Shown: piece by piece, positions 1 through 6,036 of the stretch | Numbering within the stretch: position 1 is the stretch's first letter | Layout of the letters: every line of letters begins with the position of its first letter | Assembly (NCBI GenBank): GCA_014804915.1 | Contig: JAAUYW010000041.1 | Location: forward strand, 4,823-10,858 | Reading direction: 5' to 3' | DNA: 6,036 bases | DNA from: Desulfovibrio sp. | GTDB taxonomy: Bacteria > Desulfobacterota > Desulfovibrionia > Desulfovibrionales > Desulfovibrionaceae | Translations under genes and position numbers: made by a program | Notes under the pieces: model-generated | Database searches by the model: none | What the model saw: only the letters and a program-made list of their open reading frames with translations | What the model was told of the DNA's origin: nothing

Positions 1-116
1 ACAAGGCGCGCAAGAATGACAGCATTGCCCTTTTCAGAAAGACTTGCGCCTTCAAGCGCCTGTGGCATTGCCGCCAATTCCTCTGCCAGTTTTTCAGGGC
101 CTGTGTTCTTGCTCAT
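1..116 (-). CDS. Partial unidentified ORF overlapping the end of prfB
   Basis: An open frame starts at ATG 116-114 and runs without a stop for 38 codons off the left edge of the window. The translation begins MSKNTGPEKLAEEL and ends near NAVILARL; I do not recognise the family. It is on the same strand as prfB and overlaps its last 23 bases in another frame, so it would be the next operon gene. No Shine-Dalgarno is visible before ATG 116, which would fit translational coupling to prfB termination. A second in-frame ATG at 68-66 has an AGAGGA about 10 bases upstream and lies just after the prfB stop, so it is an equally good or better start. The visible part is acidic, helix-prone and has no signal peptide or membrane segment. 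With only 116 bases visible, it could still be a chance open frame, although the tight spacing matches the rest of the operon. Confidence 0.55.
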   Translation of the reverse strand, partial: MSKNTGPEKLAEELAAMPQALEGASLSEKGNAVILARL

Positions 117-1240
117 GGCGGTGAAGCAGGTAGTCGTGTTGGAAGGTATCAATCTGTCCGTCCAGTACTCCGTCCACATCTGCGGTTTCGCAGCCTGTCC
201 GATGATCCTTGACCAGTCGATATGGCTGGAGCGTGTAGGTGCGGATCTGGCTTCCAAATGCGATGGCATCCTTGCCGGCATATTGCGCCTGGCGCGCAGC
301 TTCGCGCTTTTGCACTTCGAGATTGTAAAGCCGCGCCCGCAGTACGCGCAAGGCCGTCTCGCGATTTTGATGCTGGGATTTTTCATTTTGACACTGTGCT
401 GAAATTCCGGTGGGCAGGTGGGTTATGCGCACCGCTGAACTTGTCGTATTTACGCTTTGCCCGCCAGGCCCGCTCGACCGGAAGATATCAACCCGCAAAT
501 CGGATTCCCTGATATCCAGCTCAATATCATCGCCTACATCCGGCATGATATCGACTGAGGCAAAAGACGTGTGGCGCCGTCCTGATGAATCAAATGGAGA
601 GATGCGAATCAGGCGGTGAATTCCCCTCTCGCTTTTTAAAAATCCAAATGCATAGGGGCCGGAAATGCGCAATGTCACGCTTTTCAATCCGGCTTCATCC
701 CCAGGCAGGTAGTCAAGCTCTTCAATTGTGAATTTTCTGCGCGCGCTCCAGCGGGTGTAGAGGCGCAAAAGCATTTCCGCCCAATCCTGCGACTCCGTGC
801 CCCCAGCGCCAGGATGAATCTCCAGAATGGCGTCATGACTGTCTTCTTCAGCGCCAAGCAGCATAACAAGCTCGGTTTCATCAAGCGCCCTGGCCAGATC
901 TTCCTGGCAGGCAGCCAGCGCCTCAAGCGCTTCCTGGGCCTCGCCGGATGCTTCATCCTTGCCATCTGCCAGCTCGGCCGCCATTGCAAGCCAGTCATGC
1001 ATGTCAGCATGCAATTTGGCCAGACGCTCAAGCCGGCCAATATCCCCTTCAAGACGGCTCTTTTCACGCAAAAGCGGAGTCATGGCTTCCGGATTGTTCC
1101 AGGCATCCGGTCTGGCCAGCTCCTCTTCCAGCTCTTTCAGCCTCTCTTTATTGGCCGGCAGGTCAAAGCCGCCTCCAGAGGCTGTCAAAGCGATCATCCA
1201 GGGGCTGGCAGGCTGCCCGCAAATCACTGTAATGCTGCAT
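94..1240 (-). CDS. prfB: Peptide chain release factor 2, with programmed +1 frameshift
   Basis: RF2 recognises UGA and UAA stop codons in the ribosomal A site and triggers release of the finished peptide. The gene is read from ATG 1240 for 25 codons (MQHYSDLRA...LWRRL), meets an in-frame UGA at 1165-1163, and continues in the +1 frame from GAC 1164-1162 to the TGA at 96-94, giving 381 residues (E. coli RF2 has 365). Family marks are all present: the GGTESQDW block near residue 146, the SPF tripeptide at 214-216 that separates RF2 from RF1, and the catalytic GGQ at 259-261 within SGPGGQSVN. The helical N-terminal domain 1 precedes these. The downstream frame alone is open from a GTG at 1227, but its first 20 residues (ICGQPASPW...) do not resemble RF2, whereas the shifted frame gives a normal RF2 N-terminus. 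ATG 1240 has AGGA 7 bases upstream and lies 2 bases after the lnt stop. An in-frame ATG at 1246 overlaps that stop but is too close to the AGGA. Expression is probably self-regulated through the frameshift. Confidence 0.97.
1163..1176 (-). promoter_or_regulatory. RF2 programmed +1 frameshift site
   Basis: On the minus strand the bases read GGAGG CGG CTT TGA, followed by C at 1162. This is the same layout as the E. coli prfB site (AGGGGG UAU CUU UGA C): an internal Shine-Dalgarno-like GGAGG at 1176-1172, a 3-base spacer, the slippery Leu codon CTT at 1168-1166, then UGA at 1165-1163 followed by C, the poor termination context. The UGA is codon 26 counted from ATG 1240, as in E. coli. The established mechanism is that low RF2 lets the ribosome pause at UGA, the Leu-tRNA slips from CUU to UUU, and translation resumes at GAC, so RF2 sets its own level. 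Confidence 0.95.
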
Positions 1241-1242
1241 AG

Positions 1243-2793
1243 TCATATCCTGCTGCCAAAGCGGCGCCTTCTGCCCAATGCAAGCAATCCGGCCAATGCC
1301 GCGCAGGCCAGCCAGGGCAACCAGACGCCAAGATAATAATATACGCTGCGCCCGCTTTCCAGTCTGGCCTGCCAGAGCATGCTGCCTTCCTGAAATTGCG
1401 GTCCAGTTTCAATAATTCGCGAGCGATTGTCAACAACCGCTGAAATGCCGGTGTTTGTAGCGCGCCACAGCCAGCGGTTTTGCTCCACACAGCGCAACGC
1501 AGTCAAGTATAAATGTTGCCTTGCAGCCGGCGTGCGGCCAAACCAGCCATCATTGCTGATATCGACCAGAATATTGGCCCCGCCTTCAACACGGTCTCTT
1601 GCCAGCCACGGAAAGATAGCTTCATAGCAAATTAAGACTCCAAGGGCAAGGTTGCCATAGTCTAAAGATGTACTGGATTCGCCTTCCTGGTAAATCCCCA
1701 CCCCCTGCAAAAGGGCTTCCAGAAATTCAACCCGCAGCCACCACGGCAGATATTCCCCAAATGGCACAAGATGCACCTTGTCATAAATCCCCAGCGTCTG
1801 ACCCGCCGGCCCCAATAGAAACGCGCGATTATATACTGCGTCCCCCGCTTCGCGGTTAAGACCGGGCGCGCCAAAAAGCAGCGGACAGCCCCAGCGTCTG
1901 GCTGCCTCCGCAATCTGGGCGCTTAAAAGCGGAGAGGCCTCATAAAAAAAGGGCATCGCGGTTTCCGGCCAGATCAGAAGCGGGTTTTGAATGCCTTCTT
2001 CCCTGGCCAGGGCAAGCCCCTGTTCAGTGAGGCGCAGATAGACATCAAGAGACTGTTTCTGGAATGGAGGCGTCCATTTCTGGTTTTGATCAATATTGCC
2101 CTCCACTATAAGGGCATACTCTGCCGTTTTCTGCGGCTCCCTGCCGCCAGACAGCCCATGCCAGAGCAGGAGGCCAGCCAGGCAGAAGCCCAGGCAGGCC
2201 ATACCCATGCGCCTGCCAGCAGGGGGCCCGGCCAGCGCGGGCGCCAGAATGCAGAGGAAGGCAAACAGCCAGATCGCGCCAGTGAAATAGCTGCCGCAAA
2301 ATGCGGCTGCCTGAATCAGCGCTGGCCATTGCGCCAGAGCGCCAGCCAGCGGCAGCCAGGGAAATCCTACAGACCAGGCAAACGCGAACTCAAGCAAATA
2401 CCAGGCAAGACTTGCCAGCAGCGCAAGCTGAAAATATGGCCGCAAGCGCTCTGCCTGAACAAGGGCCGAAAACATGCCTCCCTGCAAAGCGAGGATTGCG
2501 GGAATGCAAAGGGAAACCAGGGGCGCCAGCGCCCAGGGCAGCCCCCCAACTTGCGCGATTGGCATGCAAAGCCAGTAAAGGCTGGCCTCCATGCCGCACC
2601 CGGTTGCCAGCCAGCCCAGAAAAAACGCAGCTTTCCAGTCGCGGGCCTCGAGGCCAATGGCCAGAAGCGCAAGCGGCCAGAGCAATACGGCCGGAGGCAG
2701 ACTCCAGAAATCATTGGGAAAAGCCAGCCAGATTGAGAATGCGGCCAGAACGGCCCAGCTGAGGCGGCCGCCCTGCAAACGCCTAAATGCCAA
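1243..2793 (-). CDS. lnt: Apolipoprotein N-acyltransferase
   Basis: Lnt is an inner-membrane enzyme that adds the third acyl chain, taken from a phospholipid, to the N-terminal cysteine of lipoproteins after Lgt and LspA have acted. The 516-residue length is normal (E. coli 512). The first 215 residues or so are a series of hydrophobic membrane segments, the middle is a periplasmic nitrilase-like domain, and a last membrane segment lies at about 485-507 followed by a positive tail (GRRRRFGSR). The catalytic triad is complete: Glu277 in WPETA, Lys339 in YDKVHLVPFGEY and Cys389 in LICYE, matching E. coli E267, K335 and C387. The start is a TTG at 2793 directly after an in-frame TGA, so the frame cannot extend further upstream. 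It overlaps the last 11 bases of corC, with a weak GAGA-type ribosome site. A TTG at 2778 is the next alternative. The stop is 2 bases before prfB. Confidence 0.96.
   Translation of the reverse strand: MAFRRLQGGRLSWAVLAAFSIWLAFPNDFWSLPPAVLLWPLALLAIGLEARDWKAAFFLGWLATGCGMEASLYWLCMPIAQVGGLPWALAPLVSLCIPAILALQGGMFSALVQAERLRPYFQLALLASLAWYLLEFAFAWSVGFPWLPLAGALAQWPALIQAAAFCGSYFTGAIWLFAFLCILAPALAGPPAGRRMGMACLGFCLAGLLLWHGLSGGREPQKTAEYALIVEGNIDQNQKWTPPFQKQSLDVYLRLTEQGLALAREEGIQNPLLIWPETAMPFFYEASPLLSAQIAEAARRWGCPLLFGAPGLNREAGDAVYNRAFLLGPAGQTLGIYDKVHLVPFGEYLPWWLRVEFLEALLQGVGIYQEGESSTSLDYGNLALGVLICYEAIFPWLARDRVEGGANILVDISNDGWFGRTPAARQHLYLTALRCVEQNRWLWRATNTGISAVVDNRSRIIETGPQFQEGSMLWQARLESGRSVYYYLGVWLPWLACAALAGLLALGRRRRFGSRI
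1248..1251 (-). promoter_or_regulatory. Ribosome binding site of prfB
   Basis: AGGA lies 7 bases before ATG 1240, inside the last codons of lnt. It decides the start in favour of ATG 1240 over ATG 1246, which would be only one base from the AGGA, and over GTG 1227, which is in the downstream frame and would bypass the recoding site. Confidence 0.7.
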
Positions 2794-3640
2794 TCACATT
2801 CTCATCCGCTATTTCGCCGGCCTGTTTGGCCGGCTCCATGCGCAGCAGACGAATCAGCTTCATATCGGAATCAATTACCGTGAAAGTCCAGCCTCCCGCA
2901 GTAAACGACTCGCCTATGCCTGGCACCATGCCGGCTTGCATGCATAAATAGCCGCCAATGGTATCCACCTCATCTGATTCCAGATTTACGCCCAGCTCCT
3001 GCAAATCTTCCAGATAGGCCCTGCCTGTGAGTTCATAGACATTGTCCCCAACCGGGCGGATATCGTCTTCCTGGGGAGTGTCGTGCTCATCCTCGATGTC
3101 CCCTACTATCTCTTCCAGGACATCTTCAATCGTTATCAGGCCGGCTGTTCCGCCATATTCATCCAGGGCAATGGCGATATGCAGCTTGCGCGCGCGGAAT
3201 TCCTGCAAAAGGGAGCGAATGGATTTGGTCTCAGGCACAAAAAAAGGCTCGCGCATGACCGAGCTTACAGTATGGGGAGATTCCGGATCTACCAGATTGC
3301 GCAATAAATCCTTGGCATGGATAATGCCAACCATGTTGTCGCGGGTTTCACGATAGACCGGAATGCGGGAATGGCCGGATTCGGTAATTACTTTCGCCAC
3401 TTCCTCAAGCGTGTAATCTTCCGGAACGCAGTCAATGTCCATGCGGGGAATCATCGTATCCTGCACTTGCAAATCATTAAAACGCAGGATGCCCAGCAGC
3501 ATGGATTCTTCCTCGGGCTCCACTTCGCCCTCGGCCCTGGCTTCCAGTATGGCCTTTTCCAGGGTTTCCTCATCGTCATGGGCGAAAAGGCGGGATAAAC
3601 GCGACCAGAAAGATCTGTGACTCTCAGGCTCCTGATCCAA
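2783..3640 (-). CDS. corC: CorC/YbeX family CBS-domain protein
   Basis: This is a cytoplasmic protein of the CorC/YbeX family, which has been linked to magnesium and cobalt efflux in enterobacteria, while later work on YbeX points to ribosome-related roles; the exact job here is not settled. With the start at TTG 3640 it has 285 residues (E. coli CorC 292). A short charged N-terminus is followed by CBS domain 1 (about 60-115, with MIPR and HSRIPVY), CBS domain 2 (about 125-185, with DEYGGTAGLITIEDVLEEIVG) and a C-terminal CorC/HlyC domain (about 193-270, with DEVDTIGGY). No membrane segment is present, so it is the short form without the DUF21 membrane domain. The frame is open up to a TTG at 3685, but that start would overlap the upstream gene by 32 bases, and TTG 3640 has a strong GGAGGA 5 bases upstream. 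The stop TAG overlaps the start of lnt, a linkage also found in the E. coli ybeZ-ybeY-ybeX-lnt order. There is no ybeY or phoH-like gene in the window. Confidence 0.92.
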   Translation of the reverse strand: MDQEPESHRSFWSRLSRLFAHDDEETLEKAILEARAEGEVEPEEESMLLGILRFNDLQVQDTMIPRMDIDCVPEDYTLEEVAKVITESGHSRIPVYRETRDNMVGIIHAKDLLRNLVDPESPHTVSSVMREPFFVPETKSIRSLLQEFRARKLHIAIALDEYGGTAGLITIEDVLEEIVGDIEDEHDTPQEDDIRPVGDNVYELTGRAYLEDLQELGVNLESDEVDTIGGYLCMQAGMVPGIGESFTAGGWTFTVIDSDMKLIRLLRMEPAKQAGEIADENVIGI

Positions 3641-3645
3641 ATTGT

Positions 3646-3651
3646 TCCTCC
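3646..3651 (-). promoter_or_regulatory. Strong ribosome binding site of corC
   Basis: GGAGGA lies in the 13-base gap between the PilZ gene stop and TTG 3640, with a 5-base spacer ACAAT. It is the best ribosome site in the window and is the reason for choosing the TTG at 3640 over the TTG at 3685. A strong site may compensate for the weak start codon. Confidence 0.8.
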
Positions 3652-3653
3652 AG

Positions 3654-4577
3654 CTAAATTTTCTCCAGATGCTTGACCCAGTCAAGAACTGGCTCCGCGC
3701 CCTGCCAGGGGGAGCTGTGCTTCCAGCGGATTTCGGCAGAGCCAGGCTCCTGCACGGCCCAGTTTGTAAATTCCAGACCTACAGTCAGGCCATCCCCATT
3801 CTGGCGAGCGTTCATAATCTCACCTGTGCTCCAGAAAATCACGCGCTCTCCGGCTTCGTTTCTGTACGCCAGAAGGCAAATCAGCTGTCTGCCCTTTTCC
3901 AGCGCCGCAGGAACCCCATCTTCATGAACAACCTGGCATCTTAATGCCAGGCCGCCGCCGGAAATGTTTTCTATCCGGATACTGGCCGGGCTGCCGCCAG
4001 CTTTCCAGGCAAGCAGCGGCTTGCCCAGATCCGTATTCGAACGCGGCAATCTGCGCCCGGGCGCCACCGCCCAGACTGCCAGCATTAAAATATCCTCTTG
4101 CGGCGGCATGGCGCGAATGAAATGCCTTTTTTTATCAACCCGCAAATGAGCCGGAATTGCGATTTGCAGGCGCGAATTTTCCCCTTCCCTGACGACATTT
4201 CTGACTATGGATTCAAAAACATAAAAAACAGGGGCGCCATCCTGATTTACGCGCAAATAGACTTCTATCTGCTGCCTGTTCCATTGCTCGCCGGCTATGC
4301 CCTGCGCCTGCAAATTGAGCGTGGCTGTGGAAATGGATTCCAGCGTTGCGGACAGGCCGCCCTGATCCTGTGAATTTTTGAGCTTGAGGTCAAAAGGCGC
4401 TTTTTGCCTGATGGCCTCGTCAAAGACGCCTTTCAGAAAAACCCTTTTCTCCGCGAGCGCCCTTTTGCGGTTGCGCCAGCGGAACAGCCAGATGATCAGG
4501 GCAAGACAGGCGAGGACACCGGCCCAGACAAGATACCGGTCCAGATGCGCCAACAGGAAGTTAATGTCCGTTTCCAT
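3654..4577 (-). CDS. Membrane-anchored YcgR-like PilZ-domain protein, likely c-di-GMP receptor
   Basis: The 307-residue protein has one hydrophobic segment at about 15-32 followed by a basic stretch (FRWRNRKRA), so the rest should face the cytoplasm. Residues about 45-145 look like the flagellar-brake (YcgR N-terminal) type of beta domain, a tentative match. A PilZ domain follows: the c-di-GMP-binding pair is intact as R151-HFI-R155 and N204-ISGG-G209 in IENISGGGLAL, and GLTVGLEF near 263-270 fits a late PilZ strand. About 48 residues separate the two motifs, longer than usual, with a basic, proline- and glycine-containing insert. PilZ proteins bind c-di-GMP and control motility, adhesion or secretion; no flagellar or secretion gene is nearby, so the target is unknown. 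ATG 4577 is 9 bases after the mnmG stop; its ribosome site is weak (AGCGG). The stop is 13 bases before corC. The family call rests on motifs read by eye. Confidence 0.82.
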   Translation of the reverse strand: METDINFLLAHLDRYLVWAGVLACLALIIWLFRWRNRKRALAEKRVFLKGVFDEAIRQKAPFDLKLKNSQDQGGLSATLESISTATLNLQAQGIAGEQWNRQQIEVYLRVNQDGAPVFYVFESIVRNVVREGENSRLQIAIPAHLRVDKKRHFIRAMPPQEDILMLAVWAVAPGRRLPRSNTDLGKPLLAWKAGGSPASIRIENISGGGLALRCQVVHEDGVPAALEKGRQLICLLAYRNEAGERVIFWSTGEIMNARQNGDGLTVGLEFTNWAVQEPGSAEIRWKHSSPWQGAEPVLDWVKHLEKI

Positions 4578-4586
4578 TTGAAGCCG

Positions 4587-6036
4587 CTACAATAATCCCA
4601 GTTTATGCAGATGGACTTCCAGACAGCCAATCGCAGCTGGCGTGATTCCGGAAATCCGGGCGGCCTGGCCAAGATTCGCCGGACAAATTCGTGAGAGTTT
4701 TTCCACGCACTCGCTGGAAAGCCCAGCAACTTCTCCATAAATCAAATCGCGCGGCAAGGCAACAGATGCCATCCGGCCCGAACGTCTGGCAAGCGCGGCC
4801 TGCCTTTCCAGATAGCCGGCGTATTTTATATCCGCCTCTATCTTGCGCCTGGTGAAAATATGCGCCTGCCCAAGCAATGCAGCCAGTTCGGGACTGGTTC
4901 CTTCCGCAATAAGCGTATCAAGGCCAACTTCGGGCTCCCGCAGCCTCGCAGCAAGGGTTTTGCCGCCGGCTCCGCTGTCCGTTGACTGCAAAAGAGTCCT
5001 GATTTCCTCTTCAAGATCCCGCATCCTGCAGAATTTTTGCCAGCGCCCGTCGCTCACCAGTCCGAGCTTGCGCCCTGACGGCGTCAGCCGCGCTTCCGCG
5101 TTGTCCTCCCGCAAAAGCAGCCTGTGCTCGGCCCGGGATGTAAACATGCGATAGGGCTCTTCCGTGCCGAGTGTAACAAGATCGTCCACCAGCACAGCCA
5201 TATACGCCTCATCGCGCCGCGGCAGAAAGGGAGGCTCCTGGCGGCTGGCCGCCGCAATATTGATTGCCGCCCAAAGGCCCTGGGCAGCGGCCTCCTCGTA
5301 GCCGGAAGTGCCGTTTATCTGCCCGGCGCACCACAGCCCCGGCGCGGGTTTGCTTTCCAGCGTGGGCCAGAGCTGCAGCGGATTCGCATAGTCATACTCA
5401 ATCGCATACCCTGGCCGCGCGATCACAGCCTGCTCCAGGCCAGCAATGGCATGAATCATTTTTTCCTGAATATCCAGCGGCAGGCTTGTGGAAATGCCAT
5501 TGGCATACACCTCGCCGCTGTCGAGGCCTTCCGGCTCCAGGAATATCTGGTGACGCATCCGCTCCGGAAAGCGCGCGACCTTGTCTTCAATGGATGGGCA
5601 ATAACGCGCGCCGATGCCCTCGATCACGCCAGTGAACAGGGGCGAACGCCCAAAACCGGAACGAATTATCGCATGGGCCTCGGGGTTCGTCCATGTAATG
5701 TGGCAAGGGCGCTGGGGCAACGCAGGGCCAGGCCCATAAAAACTGAAACCCGGCGGATTTTCTTCTGGCGGCTGCAGCTCCAGCCGGGAAAAATCAATCG
5801 TTTTGGCCAGCAGGCGCGGCGTAGTGCCAGTCTTAAGCCTGCCCAGCTCAATGCCGAGCTTGCGCAATGAAGCAGACAGTCCAGTCGCGGGAGCATCCCC
5901 CATGCGGCCTGCTGGCTTGCTGACAAGACCGATATGAATTTTGCCTTCCAGAAATGTGCCAGTAGCCAGCAATACGTTCCTGGCCCGAAAAGTTTTGCCA
6001 AGCGCGGTGCGAACGCCGCAAACTCGGCCGTTTTCC
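4587..6036 (-). CDS. mnmG: tRNA uridine-5-carboxymethylaminomethyl modification enzyme MnmG (5' end missing)
   Basis: MnmG (GidA), with the GTPase MnmE, uses FAD and a methylene-tetrahydrofolate donor to build the (c)mnm5 group on wobble U34 of several tRNAs, which improves decoding and frame keeping. The visible 482 residues begin at ENGRVCGVRTALG and run to the TAG at 4589-4587. Aligning the conserved Cys of RYCPSIEDK (visible residue 146) with E. coli Cys277 implies that about 130 N-terminal residues, including the FAD-binding GxGxxG and the other conserved Cys, lie beyond position 6036. Other family blocks present are GTFLEGKIHIG, GRLKTGT, GQINGTSGYEEAAAQG, TSRAEHRLLLREDNAE and, in the C-terminal MnmE-binding and tRNA-binding part, DIKYAGYLERQ and ARISGITPAAI. 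Only minor differences are seen (for example GTTPR where E. coli has GTPPR). It is the most upstream gene seen in the apparent operon. An rsmG (gidB) partner, often next to mnmG, is not on its downstream side. Confidence 0.97.
   Translation of the reverse strand, partial: ENGRVCGVRTALGKTFRARNVLLATGTFLEGKIHIGLVSKPAGRMGDAPATGLSASLRKLGIELGRLKTGTTPRLLAKTIDFSRLELQPPEENPPGFSFYGPGPALPQRPCHITWTNPEAHAIIRSGFGRSPLFTGVIEGIGARYCPSIEDKVARFPERMRHQIFLEPEGLDSGEVYANGISTSLPLDIQEKMIHAIAGLEQAVIARPGYAIEYDYANPLQLWPTLESKPAPGLWCAGQINGTSGYEEAAAQGLWAAINIAAASRQEPPFLPRRDEAYMAVLVDDLVTLGTEEPYRMFTSRAEHRLLLREDNAEARLTPSGRKLGLVSDGRWQKFCRMRDLEEEIRTLLQSTDSGAGGKTLAARLREPEVGLDTLIAEGTSPELAALLGQAHIFTRRKIEADIKYAGYLERQAALARRSGRMASVALPRDLIYGEVAGLSSECVEKLSRICPANLGQAARISGITPAAIGCLEVHLHKLGLL

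Noticed and set aside
1168..1227. The 5' part of the downstream prfB frame (GTG 1227, ICGQPASPW...) as a real N-terminus
   Set aside because: It has no RF2 resemblance and no ribosome site, while the other frame over the same bases gives an RF2-like N-terminus ending at the canonical recoding site.
2165..2735. Many copies of gccagccag-like words on the plus strand, looking like a dispersed repeat or uptake sequence
   Set aside because: The copies have no fixed spacing or extended shared flank, and they are the reverse of codons for Leu-Ala-Gly and Trp-Leu-Ala runs in the membrane part of Lnt.
1987..2736. A 249-codon open frame on the plus strand opposite lnt, rich in Gln, Arg and Ala
   Set aside because: It is fully antisense to a well-supported lnt, has a low-complexity composition explained by the reverse of Leu/Ala/Trp/Gly-rich codons, and shows no domain motif or ribosome site.
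3641..3685. Fifteen extra N-terminal codons for corC from TTG 3685
   Set aside because: They overlap the end of the PilZ gene by 32 bases, and the strong GGAGGA at 3651-3646 points to TTG 3640.
4129..4135. Seven-base A run on the minus strand in the PilZ gene at the DKKR of its binding motif, and similar seven-base T runs in lnt (near 1944-1950) and corC (near 3239-3245), as possible slippage sites
   Set aside because: The frames are intact and the encoded residues (DKKR, PFFY, PFFV) fit the proteins; the PilZ run does not match the X XXY YYZ heptamer in the reading frame, and seven bases is short for strong transcriptional slippage.
5124..5870. A 248-codon open frame on the plus strand opposite mnmG
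   Set aside because: It lies wholly within the conserved mnmG frame on the other strand and has no recognisable motif; it is a shadow of codon bias in mnmG.

Overview
This window looks like a piece of a bacterial chromosome that is almost entirely coding. All genes lie on the minus strand and read right to left. They are so tightly packed (gaps of 2 to 13 bases, or short overlaps) that they look like one operon: mnmG (5' end outside the window), a membrane-anchored PilZ-domain gene, corC/ybeX-type CBS gene, lnt, prfB, and the start of one more ORF that runs off the left edge. I see no stretch over 300 bases without a gene, no RNA gene, no mobile element, no CRISPR array, and no convincing promoter or terminator. 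The operon's promoter must lie beyond position 6036 and its end beyond position 1.

The organism is a Gram-negative bacterium: it encodes apolipoprotein N-acyltransferase (lnt), an enzyme of the lipoprotein pathway typical of bacteria with an outer membrane. RF2 and the corC-lnt pair point to Proteobacteria or Desulfobacterota in the broad sense. The inner-membrane YcgR-like PilZ protein next to corC/lnt/prfB reminds me of Desulfovibrio-type genomes, but this is an impression from memory and not proven by the sequence.

Region by region: 6036-4587 holds the C-terminal three quarters of MnmG (tRNA U34 modification). 4577-3654 holds a 307-residue PilZ protein with one N-terminal membrane segment and an intact c-di-GMP-binding motif pair. 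3640-2783 holds a cytoplasmic CorC-type protein with two CBS domains and a CorC/HlyC domain, started at a TTG with a strong ribosome binding site. 2793-1243 holds Lnt with its full Glu-Lys-Cys catalytic triad, also apparently starting at TTG. 1240-94 holds release factor 2, whose reading frame is split by an in-frame UGA at codon 26 inside a textbook +1 programmed frameshift site. 116-1 holds the first 38 codons of an unidentified ORF overlapping the end of prfB.

The operon mixes translation functions (tRNA wobble modification, release factor) with envelope functions (lipoprotein acylation, CorC, a c-di-GMP-responsive membrane protein). The corC-lnt linkage is widespread. The most informative sequence-level feature is the prfB recoding signal, which a simple ORF call misses. 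I did not find an undescribed system; the least explained items are the PilZ protein and the partial ORF at the left edge.
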